This document shows, in pieces, positions 1 through 8,897 of a stretch of 64,000 nt of DNA (its first letter is position 1; every line of letters begins with the position of its first letter). A model generated the notes under the pieces. That model worked only from the letters and a program-made list of their open reading frames with translations. It searched no databases and had not been told where the DNA came from. The DNA is taken from positions 32,796 through 96,795 of the forward strand of contig NZ_PCPG01000015.1 of the NCBI RefSeq assembly GCF_002979655.1, given 5' to 3'. Source of the DNA: Microbacterium sp. MYb45. GTDB lineage: Bacteria > Actinomycetota > Actinomycetes > Actinomycetales > Microbacteriaceae. Position numbers and translations under genes: made by a program.

Positions 1-450
1 GGCACCGTGCGCGATGACGACGGTGCCCCCGTCGCGGGCGTGGTGGTGACACTCACCGGACCGGGCGCGCCGCAGCAGCTCACGTCCGACGCGGACGGCA
101 CGTTCGGGCTCGGCGCCCTGCCGCCCGGCGCCTACACCCTCACGGTTGTGCCCCCGACGGGCACGAGCGTCGTCGGCTCGGCGACGCGCACGGTCGTGAT
201 CACCGCCGCCGGCGACGTGATCGCCGAGCAGGACTTCACGCTCGCCGCCGATGCCGTCGTCGTGCCGCCGGACCCGACCGACCCGCCGGACCCGAGCACT
301 CCGCCGACCAGTGGGGGCAACGGGACCGACCCGCTTCCCGCGACAGGACTCGGGCCCGAGACGCTCGCCTGGGCGGCCGGCGGTGCGGCCGTTCTCGTGC
401 TCGGCGCGACACTCCTGATCCTCGGCCGCCGGCGCTCCGCGCGGAAGTAG
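1..450 (+). CDS. C-terminal part of an LPXTG-anchored surface protein (5' end outside window)
   Basis: The reading frame is open from base 1, so the gene begins upstream of the window. The first ~80 residues look like a Cna-B/carboxypeptidase-regulatory-like beta-sandwich repeat (V-x-G-V-V-V-T-L-T-G, then G-x-F-x-x-x-x-L-P-P-G-x-Y). A Pro/Asp/Thr-rich wall-spanning linker follows. The end is a canonical sorting signal: LPATG at bases 334-348, a hydrophobic segment, and a tail of Arg/Lys. Sortases cleave between T and G and link the protein to peptidoglycan, so this is a cell-wall surface protein, possibly an adhesin or pilin-like protein. The ligand and the N-terminal domains cannot be judged from this fragment. 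Confidence 0.85.
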   Translation, partial: GTVRDDDGAPVAGVVVTLTGPGAPQQLTSDADGTFGLGALPPGAYTLTVVPPTGTSVVGSATRTVVITAAGDVIAEQDFTLAADAVVVPPDPTDPPDPSTPPTSGGNGTDPLPATGLGPETLAWAAGGAAVLVLGATLLILGRRRSARK

Positions 451-473
451 CCCGGGCGGAGAGTCGCACCCGC

Positions 474-502
474 GTCGCACAGTCCCCCGGGAATCGTGCG
501 AC
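474..502. terminator. Possible bidirectional terminator hairpin
   Basis: GTCGCAC (474-480) and GTGCGAC (496-502) form perfect 7-bp arms around a C-rich loop, between the convergent surface-protein and phosphoesterase genes. There is no U-tract, so it is only a candidate. Confidence 0.4.
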
Positions 503-526
503 CGCGGGCGAAGACTGCGACCGTGG

Positions 527-2290
527 TCAGCTGCTCTTCGGCGGGCCGAAGAGCTCCTCGCCGTGCTCGTGGAGCAGCTTGTACGCGTCGGCGAAGGTCT
601 CCGGCTCCTTCTCGCCGGGTTTGCCGTACCGGGCCAGAAGCAGCCCGAGCAGCCCGCGTGCCGGCGGCGTCAGGGGCTTGAGGTGCTCCTTCACGTCGGG
701 TTGCGGCACCGCCTCCTCCGGGTTCGGCGGCGTGTAGGAGGGCTTCGTCGTGGGCCAGTCGGCCGGATGCCGGGGCTGATCCAGGTTCACGACGTTGAAC
801 AGTGTGTTGGCCGAGGCGTCGCGGTCGTTGAGCGGCTTCAGACCGTGCAGACGCGAGAGCGTCGCCGTGACCGAGCCGTGGTGCATCTCGTCGTGGACGA
901 TGGTGCCGCGCTTCGTGTACGCCGACACCGCGATGGCCGGGACGCGGCATCCGAGTCGATCGAAGGTGAACCCCATCTCGCCCGCTCCGGTGTCCTTCGT
1001 CGGCTTCGTCGCCGCGGGCGGCGGCACGTGGTCGTAGCATCCGCCGTGTTCGTCGAAAGTGATCAGCAGCAGGGTGTTGACGGCGTTCGACCCCGTCGGC
1101 GAGGCGCTCGTGCGCACCGCCTCGTAGATCTCGTGGATCAGCAGATCACCGGCGCGCACGTCGGAGATCGCGCTGTCGAAGACTTCTTCGCCCTCGACGA
1201 AGCCCTCCCGGGGTGAGCCGAACGGCGGGTGGAAGTCGTTGTGGTCGTAGACCATCCGCGGCTCGATGAAGGCATACGCGGGGAGCTTGCCGTCCTTCAC
1301 ATCGGCGTAGAAGTCCTCCATCGTGCCGAAGTGGTCCGTGCGCCAGTACTTCTCCAGCACCGGGGCATGCAGCATGCCGGTGAAGGAGACGAGCTGGAGC
1401 TTGTCGATGTAGATCTTCCAGTCGAGCTTCTTCTCCTCGAGCCGGTTGAACACCGTCGGGGCGGCCGGTGCATCGATCCACTTGTCGTAGCCGCCGCCGG
1501 CCTGGTTCGTCACGAAGCCGTGCGACGTCGAGGCGTGGAAGAAGGAGCGATTGCAGAACGTCTGCGACGGGACGCCGGCGTACCAGTGGTCGAACACCGC
1601 GAACTCGGCGGCGAGCGTCGACAGCACCGGCAGCATCGCGGGAGAGAAGGAGCCCATGATGTGCTTCGCCTCGTCGACGCTCGGCTCCTTGCCCTTGCGC
1701 AGCCGACGGAAGTTGATGATGTAGTCCTGGAGGAACCCCGACATCGAGGCCTTCTCGCCGTTCGTCGGGGCGTTGTAGGGCGCCTCCATCTGGTCGACGA
1801 AGAGCTCGGCATTCGACTTCGGATCCACCGTTCCGAAGATCTGGGTGTTGACGTGCGGATACTCCTCACCCGGATCGGGATCGGGGTGGCTCATGATGCG
1901 ATCGGTCTCGCCCTCGTAGACGTGCGCCTCGACCACGGTGCCGTCGGATGCCTTGTTGCTGTGCGTGCCGAACGCCAGGCCCTCGAACTTCTCACCCGCA
2001 GGCAGGTTCTCCTTCGAGTAGAGATACCCGAGGAGATTGTCGAACGAACGGTTCTCGCCCATCACGACCACGACGTGGTCGAACCCCGGCTCACTGCGCG
2101 GGGTCAGCGCGGCGTACGGGTCCGGATCGTCGGCGAAGCCGTCGCGCGCGCCCGCCGCGACGGATGCTCCGATGGCAGCGCCACCCGCGCCACCGACGAC
2201 CGCGCCGGCGAGGGCCGCCCCGCCGATCTTGAAGAAGCCTCGGCGGGAGGTATCGGGTGCGGGGGAGGACTGCACGTCATCGTCGGCCAT
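527..2290 (-). CDS. Tat-exported phosphoesterase (phospholipase C / acid phosphatase family)
   Basis: This 587-residue protein belongs to the PF04185 phosphoesterase family (bacterial non-haemolytic phospholipase C and AcpA-type acid phosphatases), which hydrolyses phosphodi- or monoesters outside the cell. A twin-arginine signal is visible (SRRGFFK, R16-R17, then a Gly/Ala-rich hydrophobic stretch to ~48). Family motifs are GENRSFDN at ~78-85, whose Glu and Asn bind metal and help catalysis, and FDEHGG at ~412-417. The substrate is unknown; phosphate scavenging from lipids or organic phosphates is an inference. The start is supported by a TAGGAT -10 box ending 6 nt before the ATG, which implies a leaderless mRNA. 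It is 97 bp downstream of the ABC operon and probably separate from it. Confidence 0.85.
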   Translation of the reverse strand: MADDDVQSSPAPDTSRRGFFKIGGAALAGAVVGGAGGAAIGASVAAGARDGFADDPDPYAALTPRSEPGFDHVVVVMGENRSFDNLLGYLYSKENLPAGEKFEGLAFGTHSNKASDGTVVEAHVYEGETDRIMSHPDPDPGEEYPHVNTQIFGTVDPKSNAELFVDQMEAPYNAPTNGEKASMSGFLQDYIINFRRLRKGKEPSVDEAKHIMGSFSPAMLPVLSTLAAEFAVFDHWYAGVPSQTFCNRSFFHASTSHGFVTNQAGGGYDKWIDAPAAPTVFNRLEEKKLDWKIYIDKLQLVSFTGMLHAPVLEKYWRTDHFGTMEDFYADVKDGKLPAYAFIEPRMVYDHNDFHPPFGSPREGFVEGEEVFDSAISDVRAGDLLIHEIYEAVRTSASPTGSNAVNTLLLITFDEHGGCYDHVPPPAATKPTKDTGAGEMGFTFDRLGCRVPAIAVSAYTKRGTIVHDEMHHGSVTATLSRLHGLKPLNDRDASANTLFNVVNLDQPRHPADWPTTKPSYTPPNPEEAVPQPDVKEHLKPLTPPARGLLGLLLARYGKPGEKEPETFADAYKLLHEHGEELFGPPKSS

Positions 2291-2296
2291 GCCGCG

Positions 2297-2302
2297 ATCC
2301 TA
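2297..2302 (-). promoter_or_regulatory. -10 box of the phosphoesterase gene (leaderless)
   Basis: On the minus strand TAGGAT is followed by six bases and then the ATG at 2290. The expected transcription start falls on or beside the start codon, and no Shine-Dalgarno sequence is present. Confidence 0.5.
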
Positions 2303-2387
2303 TGGCCGCGGCGTCTCATCGCCGGGGGATGCCGCGGAACTACTCCTGGTGAAGAGGCGTCGGGTCGGTGATCGAGGGTCCGGGCCT

Positions 2388-3431
2388 TCAGGCGGCGGCG
2401 ATCCAGAGCAGGGCGCCGTCGCGCCAGCCGAGACCGGCGGTGCCTTCGGGGATCGGATCCTCGTGCCGGGGGCGCACGACTCTCATCCGCTTGCCGGCGA
2501 GCTCGACGATGTAGACGATGTCGGCCCCGCGATAGACGTGGGCGATGACGTCGACGCTCACCGGGGCGTCCGCGCCGACGGTCGGGGACAGGTGCAGGTC
2601 CTCCTGACGGAGCACCACCTCTCCGCCGCCGTCCGGGCCCGCACCGGTCAACGGCATCTGGATCCCGGTCCCGTCGAGGGTCGCGACAGCGCCCGAGCGG
2701 GTCGCCGGAAGGAGGTTCGCCGCCCCGATGAAGTCGGCGGCGAACGGGGTGCGCGGTGCGCCGTAGAGCTCGGCCGGTGCACCCTCCTGCTCGATCACAC
2801 CGCCGTTCATGAGGACGATCCGGTCGGAGAGGCTCATCGCCTCCTCCTGGTCGTGCGTCACGAACACGGTGGTGAGCCCGAGGGTGCGGTGCAGTTCCTT
2901 CAGCTCGACCTGCATGTCTTCACGCAGCCGGGCGTCGAGGTTCGACAGCGGCTCGTCGAGCAGGAGCACGCGGGGCTCGAAGGCGATGGCGCGGGCGAGA
3001 GCGACGCGCTGCTGCTGACCGCCCGACAGCTGCGCCGGCATCCGATCGGCGAGGTGTCCCATCTGCACGCGCTCCAGAGCCCGCACGGCCAGCTCCTTCT
3101 GCTCGGCCTTCGACTTCTCACCCGACATCCGCAGACCGAAGCGCACGTTTTCGACGACGCTCATGTGCGGGAAGAGCGCGTAGCTCTGGAACATCATGCC
3201 CAGGTGCCGCTTCTCGGGCGGCAGCTTCGTCACATCCTGACCCGCGATCTCGATCGTGCCGCCGCTGGGCGACTCGAGACCCGCGATGCAGCGCAGGAGT
3301 GTCGTCTTGCCGCAGCCCGAGGGACCGAGGAGGGAGACGAATTCGCCGGACTGCATCGAGAGGTCGATGCCCTTGAGCACCTTCGTCCCCTTGAAGTCCT
3401 TGGTGAGTGAGGTGATGGTGAGTGTTGTCAT
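2388..3431 (-). CDS. ABC transporter ATP-binding protein, spermidine/putrescine (PotA) type
   Basis: 347 residues, the ATPase of the importer encoded immediately upstream. Walker A GPSGCGKTT is at ~36-44, the signature LSGGQQQ at ~135, Walker B VLLLDE at ~155-160, and an H-loop is present (TVFVTHDQ). The C-terminal ~110 residues form a TOBE/OB-fold regulatory domain typical of Pot/Fbp-type ATPases. The start codon overlaps the permease stop by one base (TGATG), so translation is coupled. It is the last gene of the seven-gene operon. A polyamine or gamma-glutamyl-amine substrate is inferred from the PuuC- and PuuD-like genes in the operon; the ATPase alone does not specify it. Confidence 0.88.
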   Translation of the reverse strand: MTTLTITSLTKDFKGTKVLKGIDLSMQSGEFVSLLGPSGCGKTTLLRCIAGLESPSGGTIEIAGQDVTKLPPEKRHLGMMFQSYALFPHMSVVENVRFGLRMSGEKSKAEQKELAVRALERVQMGHLADRMPAQLSGGQQQRVALARAIAFEPRVLLLDEPLSNLDARLREDMQVELKELHRTLGLTTVFVTHDQEEAMSLSDRIVLMNGGVIEQEGAPAELYGAPRTPFAADFIGAANLLPATRSGAVATLDGTGIQMPLTGAGPDGGGEVVLRQEDLHLSPTVGADAPVSVDVIAHVYRGADIVYIVELAGKRMRVVRPRHEDPIPEGTAGLGWRDGALLWIAAA

Positions 3432-4231
3432 CAGACGAACAACCTTCCCAGGCCGATGATGCGTTCGAGCACGATCATGAGGACGACGGTGAGCAGGACC
3501 ATGAGAGTCGAGACGGCCGCCACGGTGGGCGACGTGCTGAACTCCAGCTGGCCGTAGATGGCGATGGGGAGCGTCTCGAGCTGCGGGGTGCGCAGGAAGA
3601 GGGCGATGACCGCATCGTCGAACGAGATGTTGAAGGCGAAGAAGGCGCCGGCCGCGATGCCGGGGCGGGCGATCGGGAGCACGACGAGCCGGTAGCGATT
3701 CCAGGTGCTGGCACCGAGAGTGCGCGCCGCCTCCTCGGTGAAGTGGTCGGCGCGGGTCATCACGCCGGTCACGGTGCGCATCACGTAGGGGATCGCGATG
3801 ACGATGTGGATCGCGATCAGCACGCCCACGTTGGGTGACCCGATCGTGAGCGACGCGATGGACAGGGCGCCGATGGCGAGGATGATCGTGGGGATCGTCA
3901 GTGGCGACATCAACAGCGCCTGGATCGCCGCACCGCCGGGAACCTTGAAGCGGGTGAGAGCGAGGGCGGCTGCGGTGCCGATCGCGGCCGCGAGGATCGC
4001 GACGGTGATGCCGACGAGCAGACTCAGGCGGAACGGCTCGAGGTACGTGTCGGAGGTGAGCGCCTCGACGTACCAGTCGAGTGTGAAGCCCTGCCCGGGG
4101 AACGTCAGGAAGCGGTTCTCGCCGACCGAGGCACCGGCGACGACCATGAGCGGCACGAGCATGTACAGCGTCACGACGACGCCGAGGACGATCGCGAGGA
4201 TCCTGCCGAGGATCGGAACGGAACGGACCAT
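3431..4231 (-). CDS. ABC transporter permease, PotC type
   Basis: A ~266-residue inner-membrane subunit with about six transmembrane helices and the BPD_transp_1 coupling loop (EEAARTLGASTWNRYRLVVLP, the EAA motif that contacts the ATPase). It is the PotC-like partner of the permease just upstream. I prefer the ATG at 4231 because AGAAGG lies seven bases before it; a GTG at 4237 would overlap the upstream stop as GTGA and is the alternative. It sits within a polycistronic unit with the binding protein and ATPase. Confidence 0.87.
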   Translation of the reverse strand: MVRSVPILGRILAIVLGVVVTLYMLVPLMVVAGASVGENRFLTFPGQGFTLDWYVEALTSDTYLEPFRLSLLVGITVAILAAAIGTAAALALTRFKVPGGAAIQALLMSPLTIPTIILAIGALSIASLTIGSPNVGVLIAIHIVIAIPYVMRTVTGVMTRADHFTEEAARTLGASTWNRYRLVVLPIARPGIAAGAFFAFNISFDDAVIALFLRTPQLETLPIAIYGQLEFSTSPTVAAVSTLMVLLTVVLMIVLERIIGLGRLFV

Positions 4232-4233
4232 GG

Positions 4234-5061
4234 TCACACCTTCTGCTTCCCGAGCCGGGACGTCGCTGCGAGCACGAGCATGACCCCGGCGAACAGCAGC
4301 ACGGCCTGCGCGGCCGCGAACGACCAGTCGAGGTTGGTGGTCGCGTCGACGTAGATGGTCTGCGCGAATACGGGGATCTGGGCTCCGCCGATGAAGCGGG
4401 GGGTGATGAACGAGCTCACCGACAGGACGAACACGAGCGAGGCACCGGCGACGATGCCGGGTACCGCGAGGGGGAGGACGACGTGTCGCAGCGTGCGCCA
4501 GAATCCGGCGCCGAGGGTGCGGGATGCCTCTTCGAGCTGCGGGGTGATGCCGGAGATGACGCCGAGGATGCTGAGCACCGCGAAGGGGAGGAGCACCTGC
4601 ACCATCGCGATCACGACGCCGGTCTCGGTGCCGAGGAAGCCCTGGGTGCCGCCGACGAGGAACTCCGCGCCGGGGATCTGCATCATCAGCCCGGAGGGTC
4701 CCATCAGGACGACCCAGCCGAACGTGCGGACCACGACGCTCGTCATGAGCGGGAGGATCACGACGATCAGGAGGAAGGAGCGCACCTTCGATCCGGCTCG
4801 GGCCATCACATAGGAGAGGGGGATGGCGATCACGAGGGTGATCACCGTCTGGATCACCCCCAGGCGGAGCGAACGCAGCGCCGCCTGGAGGTGATATTCA
4901 CTCGTGAACAACCGGGTGAAGTTGTCGAGGGTGAACCCGCCTGCCGACGATTGCACGCTCATGAGGAGCATGCCGGCCACCGGCGTGACGAAGGCGAGCG
5001 CGAGCAGTGCGATCGCCGGCAGGAGCAGGAGCCAGGGCTCCCTACGGGTTCGGACGCTCAT
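4234..5061 (-). CDS. ABC transporter permease, PotB type
   Basis: 275 residues with an N-terminal membrane anchor and the BPD_transp_1 fold (about six helices). The EAA loop reads LEEASRTLGAGFWRTLRHVVLP. The ATG at 5061 overlaps the stop of the substrate-binding-protein gene (ATGA), which fixes the start; an ATG 21 bases upstream lies inside the preceding gene. It forms the translocation pore with the next permease. Its position between binding protein and second permease is the usual order for Pot/Fbp-type systems. Confidence 0.87.
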   Translation of the reverse strand: MSVRTRREPWLLLLPAIALLALAFVTPVAGMLLMSVQSSAGGFTLDNFTRLFTSEYHLQAALRSLRLGVIQTVITLVIAIPLSYVMARAGSKVRSFLLIVVILPLMTSVVVRTFGWVVLMGPSGLMMQIPGAEFLVGGTQGFLGTETGVVIAMVQVLLPFAVLSILGVISGITPQLEEASRTLGAGFWRTLRHVVLPLAVPGIVAGASLVFVLSVSSFITPRFIGGAQIPVFAQTIYVDATTNLDWSFAAAQAVLLFAGVMLVLAATSRLGKQKV

Positions 5062-6137
5062 TTGGTGATCAGCGCATTCCACTCGTCGGTCCAGGACTGA
5101 CGGTCGGCGGCGATGTCGCCGGGCGCGTAGACCACGACCGTGTCGAGCTCGTCACCGGTGAGGACCGCATCCGCCGCGTCGTCCGAGAGCTCCGCCTTGG
5201 TGTTGACCGGCGAGTACCGCATGTTCTCCGCGAAGACGGCCTGCGCTTCGGGGCGCAGCTCGAAGTCGATGAAGAGCTTCGCGAGGTCGGGGTTGTCCCG
5301 GCCCTCGACGACGTTCGCCGTGATGAGGGAGGCGGTGGCGCCCTCCTCGGGGACGATGAACTCGACCGGAAGACCTGCGTCCTGCAGGGTGCCGGCGTAG
5401 TCCATCGCGTACGGAGCGATCCACGTGTCGCGCTGGGCGAACGCGGTCTGCAGGTCGGGCGACGTCGGGACCACGATCGCGTCGCCGGCCGAGGCGAGTG
5501 CCCCGAGGTCGGCGATGGCCTTCGAGGGGTCGTCGATTCCGCCGCCGAGAGCATCGGCGACGCGGAGCATCGAGAGCACACCGTACGTGTTCGAGAAGTC
5601 CGTGAGGGCGACGTGACCGGCGTACGCGTCGTCGAACAGGTCGAGCCACGAGGTGGGCGCCGGAGCATCCGCCTCGGTGTTGTAGACGAGTCCGATCGGC
5701 GCCAGCTGGATGACGGGGCCTTCGCCCCGCTCGAGGCCTGCGGTCGCGAGGTCGATCAGGTCACCGGACTCGGACAGGTCGTCGGCCGCGATCGGGGCGA
5801 TGAGCCCGTCCTGAGCGGCCGTGAACTCCTGGCCGCCCGAGAAGTGCACGACATCGATCTGGGGGCTCGCCTTCTGGGCGGTGACCTGTGCGAGGGCGTC
5901 GGCGCTGTACAGCGTGATCAGCTCGACCTTGGCACCGGTCTCCTCCTCGAAGGGATCGACGACGGCCTCGATGAAGGCCTTCTCCCAGTCGCCGCCGAAC
6001 GAGGTGACGACGATGGTCTCGCCGGCGAACTCCTTGTCGCCGGAGGATGCGGTGTCGTCACCGGATGCACAGCCGGCGAGGACGAGGGCGCCGGTGGCGA
6101 CGAGCGCCCCGGTGGTGAGGATTCTTCGGGTATTCAT
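5058..6137 (-). CDS. ABC transporter substrate-binding lipoprotein, PotD type
   Basis: 359 residues with a lipoprotein signal peptide and lipobox LAGC (Cys23), so it is anchored on the outer face of the membrane. The body resembles spermidine/putrescine or iron(III)-type extracellular binding proteins (SBP family 1/13-like, with ETIVVTSFGGDWEKAF near the mature N terminus). The start is fixed by GAAGGAG about seven bases before the ATG at 6137. There are 41 bases between it and the upstream DUF3830 gene, the only real gap inside the operon. The cargo is unknown; neighbours suggest a gamma-glutamylated amine, polyamine or related amino compound. Confidence 0.87.
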   Translation of the reverse strand: MNTRRILTTGALVATGALVLAGCASGDDTASSGDKEFAGETIVVTSFGGDWEKAFIEAVVDPFEEETGAKVELITLYSADALAQVTAQKASPQIDVVHFSGGQEFTAAQDGLIAPIAADDLSESGDLIDLATAGLERGEGPVIQLAPIGLVYNTEADAPAPTSWLDLFDDAYAGHVALTDFSNTYGVLSMLRVADALGGGIDDPSKAIADLGALASAGDAIVVPTSPDLQTAFAQRDTWIAPYAMDYAGTLQDAGLPVEFIVPEEGATASLITANVVEGRDNPDLAKLFIDFELRPEAQAVFAENMRYSPVNTKAELSDDAADAVLTGDELDTVVVYAPGDIAADRQSWTDEWNALITK

Positions 6138-6178
6138 GCACTGCTCCTTCGGGATGGGTCCAGCACTGAGTGAACGCC

Positions 6179-6649
6179 TTAGACCAGGCGTCCGATGGTG
6201 AGCTGCTTCGCTCCGTCGATGCGGATCGCGGCGCTCTCCTTGGCGAATTCCGCGAGTCCTTCGGTGATGCCGCCCCAGATGTTGACGGGTGTCCATCCGA
6301 GCGGGCCGAGAGTACGGGCACCACGATCGTAGAAGACTCCGATCTCGTACCACTCGAACGGCAGGCCGCCCATCTGCATCGGACGCTGCCAGTACCACTG
6401 CAGGTCACCCGGTGCGGGCACGACCTGCTGGTTCTCGAACGGCACCTTCTCGGGGTCGAAGTTCTGGGCCTCTTCGGGAAGGCCGACCATGACCTCGGGT
6501 CCGGCGTACATCGCGTGCATGGCCTGCATGGTGACCGGCTTCTCCAGCGCACCCCACATGGCTTCGCAGGTGCGAGGGGCGAGGTCCTCGAACAGGGTGG
6601 CGACGGCGCGGACGCCGTTCTCGTACTCGAGGAAGACCTGCTTGGTCAT
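6179..6649 (-). CDS. DUF3830 family protein (cyclophilin-like fold)
   Basis: 156 residues resembling DUF3830, a small family with a predicted cyclophilin-like barrel and no established reaction. Visible features are an acidic-aromatic N-terminal half (TCEAMWGALEKP) and a conserved-looking WYEIGVFYDRGARTLGPLGW region. It has no signal peptide or membrane segment, so it is cytoplasmic. Its ATG overlaps the stop of the PuuD-like gene (ATGA), and the binding-protein gene follows. Stable linkage to a transporter plus a gamma-glutamyl hydrolase suggests a role in processing the imported compound, but this is inference. Family assignment is from memory of the pattern. Confidence 0.65.
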   Translation of the reverse strand: MTKQVFLEYENGVRAVATLFEDLAPRTCEAMWGALEKPVTMQAMHAMYAGPEVMVGLPEEAQNFDPEKVPFENQQVVPAPGDLQWYWQRPMQMGGLPFEWYEIGVFYDRGARTLGPLGWTPVNIWGGITEGLAEFAKESAAIRIDGAKQLTIGRLV

Positions 6650-7404
6650 CGTGTTCCTTTCTCTGCAGCGGGGTGTTCCGCTGCGCGTTCACGGGCGGCC
6701 GAGACGAACGCCGCGAACAGCGGCATCTCCTCTGCGGCCTCATCGGGGGCGATCATCTTCTCGGGGTGCCACTGCACCGCCCAGAAGGGCCAGTCGTCGT
6801 CGGCCTCGACGGCTTCGACGATGCCGTCCGGAGCCCAGGCGACCGGATGGAGGCCGGGCGCGGTGACGTCGATCGACTGGTGGTGGATGGTGTTCACGAC
6901 GCGGTTCCGCGTGCCGTAGAGCGCCGCGAGACGGCTGCCTTCGGCGAGCGTGATCGGATGCCGTGCCGCCAGCTGCTGGTCGGCGCCGCGCACGGGCTGG
7001 TGGTCAGCGGTCGTCGGGATGTCGACGATCAGCGATCCTCCGAAGGCGACGTTGCTGACCTGGAGGCCGCGGCAGATCGCCAGCACCGGCAGACCGCGTT
7101 CACGGGCTCCGCGGGCGAGCGCGAGTTCGTAGCCGTCGCGCGAGGGGTCGTAGTTCTTGCCCTCCTGCGGCGCGGCGCCGTAGCGCGAGGGGTGCACGTC
7201 TTCTCCGCCGGAGAGGACGAGCCCGTCCAGACGGTCGAGCACCTCGTCGACGCCGGCGGTCGGTGGCAGCAGCACCACGGCGCCGCCGGCGGCCTCTACG
7301 GGTGCCGCGTACTCGGTGCCCAGGCTGTGCGCCGGACGGCCGCTGCCGAGGTCGGTGTCGATGAACCGGCGCCAGGTGGTGATGCCGATGAACGGGCGGG
7401 TCAC
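6646..7404 (-). CDS. Gamma-glutamyl-gamma-aminobutyrate hydrolase family protein (PuuD-like, peptidase C26)
   Basis: 252 residues with a class I glutamine amidotransferase-like fold. The nucleophile is Cys111 in AICRGLQ and the rest of the triad is His213/Glu215 in QWHPEK. E. coli PuuD hydrolyses gamma-glutamyl-GABA to glutamate and GABA in the putrescine pathway. The start is the GTG at 7404, which overlaps the stop of the aldehyde dehydrogenase gene (GTGA). Pairing with a PuuC-like dehydrogenase and a PotABCD-like importer points to a gamma-glutamylated amine pathway. PuuA (ligase) and PuuB (oxidase) are not in the window, so the true substrate may differ. Confidence 0.85.
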   Translation of the reverse strand: MTRPFIGITTWRRFIDTDLGSGRPAHSLGTEYAAPVEAAGGAVVLLPPTAGVDEVLDRLDGLVLSGGEDVHPSRYGAAPQEGKNYDPSRDGYELALARGARERGLPVLAICRGLQVSNVAFGGSLIVDIPTTADHQPVRGADQQLAARHPITLAEGSRLAALYGTRNRVVNTIHHQSIDVTAPGLHPVAWAPDGIVEAVEADDDWPFWAVQWHPEKMIAPDEAAEEMPLFAAFVSAARERAAEHPAAEKGTR

Positions 7405-8891
7405 GAGAGCTCGATCCAGGTGGTCTTCAGGTCGGTGAACTTCTCCAGGGCGTGCAGGCTCTTGTCGCGGCCGAAACCCGATCCCTTGACGCCGCCGAAG
7501 GGGATCGTCATGTCGCCCTCCTCGAAGCAGTTGACCCAGACGACTCCGGCGCGCAGGCGCCGCGACAGGGTGTGCACGGCGTTGAGGTCGGTGCTCCAGA
7601 GGGCGGCGGCCAGACCGAACTCGGTGCCGTTCGCGATCGCGAGCGCGTCCTCCACGTCGTCGTACGCGATGACGGAGAGCACAGGACCGAAGACCTCGCG
7701 CTGGGCGACCTCGTGTTCGGGGGTGACGCCGAGCACGACCGGGGCGAAGTAGCTGCCGCCGTTGACGGCCCGGAACCGCTCGGCACTGCCGGCGGCGAGT
7801 TCGCCGCCCTCGGCCTGGGCGCGCTCGACGAATCCGGCGATCCCCGCGAGTTGCCGCTCGCTGACGATTGCGCCCATCGAGGTGGCGACGTCGAACGGGT
7901 CGGCGGGGAGGCTCGTGCGCGCGACCTCGGCCGCGATCTCCAGCGCGCGGTCGCGCTGAGCCCGCGGCACCAGCAGGCGGGAGGATGCCGTGCACATCTG
8001 CCCCTGGTTGTAGAAGCAGCCGTCGGCGGTGGCGCGCACGGCCCGTTCCAGGTCGGCATCCGGCAGCACCAGGCTCGCGGTCTTGCCGCCGAGCTCGGGC
8101 CAGACGCGTTTGCCGTTGGACGCGGCCGAGTAGCCGAGGAACTTCCGGCCGACCTCGGGCGAGCCGGTGAAGGTGACCACGTCGACGTCGGGGTGTTCGC
8201 CGAGTGCGCGGCCGGCGACCTGGCCGGTGCCGGGCGTGACGTTGAGGACGCCGGCGGGGATCCCGGCCTCGACCGCGAGCTCGGCGAGACGCAGCGCGGA
8301 GAAGGTGGTGTGCTCGGCGGGCTTGAGCACGACGCTGTTGCCGACCGCGAGGGCGGGGGCGAGCTTCCACGCGGTCATCGTCAGCGGGAAGTTCCACGGC
8401 ACGACGGCGGCGACCACTCCGGCCGGCTCGCGGGTCACGAGGGCGAGGCTGTTCGGCGCGGTGACCGGCATCTCGTCGAGCACCTTGTCGGCGGCCTCGC
8501 CGTACCAGCGGAAGCAGTTCACGACCGCGCGCAGCTCGGTCTGCAGCGCCTCGCGGATGGGCTTGCCCATCTCGAGCGAGATCGTGAGGGCGAGCTCCTC
8601 GGCGTTGTCGTGGATCTTCTGCGCGAAGGCGATGAGCAGCTGGCCGCGCTCACGGGGCGCGATGCGCGACCAGACGCCGGAGTCGAAAGCGGCGCGGGCC
8701 GAGCGGACGGCCCGGTCGACGTCACCGGCAGAGGCGGCCGTGATCGGCGGGAGCGCACGACCGTCTCGCGGGCTCACGGGAGTCAGAGGCTCGGCCGAGC
8801 CCGCCTCCCACGCGCCGTCGATGAACATGCGCGTGTGCAGGGGCAGCGTCGCCGCGCGATCCGCCCAGTCGTCTCCAGTAGCCGTGAACAC
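7401..8891 (-). CDS. Aldehyde dehydrogenase, PuuC-like (gamma-glutamyl-aminobutyraldehyde dehydrogenase type)
   Basis: 496 residues, the normal length for NAD(P)-dependent aldehyde dehydrogenases. Catalytic Cys300 lies in FYNQGQMC, the general base Glu266 in PELGGK, and the cofactor loop in PWNFP. The C-terminal stretch DMTIPFGG...GRDKSLHALEKFT is very like E. coli PuuC. It should oxidise an aldehyde (gamma-glutamyl-gamma-aminobutyraldehyde in PuuC) to the acid, which PuuD-like hydrolysis would then split. It is the first gene of the operon and starts at GTG 8891. Its ribosome binding site GGAGAGG is the 3' arm of a perfect hairpin (8898-8926), so translation may be conditional. Confidence 0.88.
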   Translation of the reverse strand: MFTATGDDWADRAATLPLHTRMFIDGAWEAGSAEPLTPVSPRDGRALPPITAASAGDVDRAVRSARAAFDSGVWSRIAPRERGQLLIAFAQKIHDNAEELALTISLEMGKPIREALQTELRAVVNCFRWYGEAADKVLDEMPVTAPNSLALVTREPAGVVAAVVPWNFPLTMTAWKLAPALAVGNSVVLKPAEHTTFSALRLAELAVEAGIPAGVLNVTPGTGQVAGRALGEHPDVDVVTFTGSPEVGRKFLGYSAASNGKRVWPELGGKTASLVLPDADLERAVRATADGCFYNQGQMCTASSRLLVPRAQRDRALEIAAEVARTSLPADPFDVATSMGAIVSERQLAGIAGFVERAQAEGGELAAGSAERFRAVNGGSYFAPVVLGVTPEHEVAQREVFGPVLSVIAYDDVEDALAIANGTEFGLAAALWSTDLNAVHTLSRRLRAGVVWVNCFEEGDMTIPFGGVKGSGFGRDKSLHALEKFTDLKTTWIELS

Positions 8892-8897
8892 GATCGT

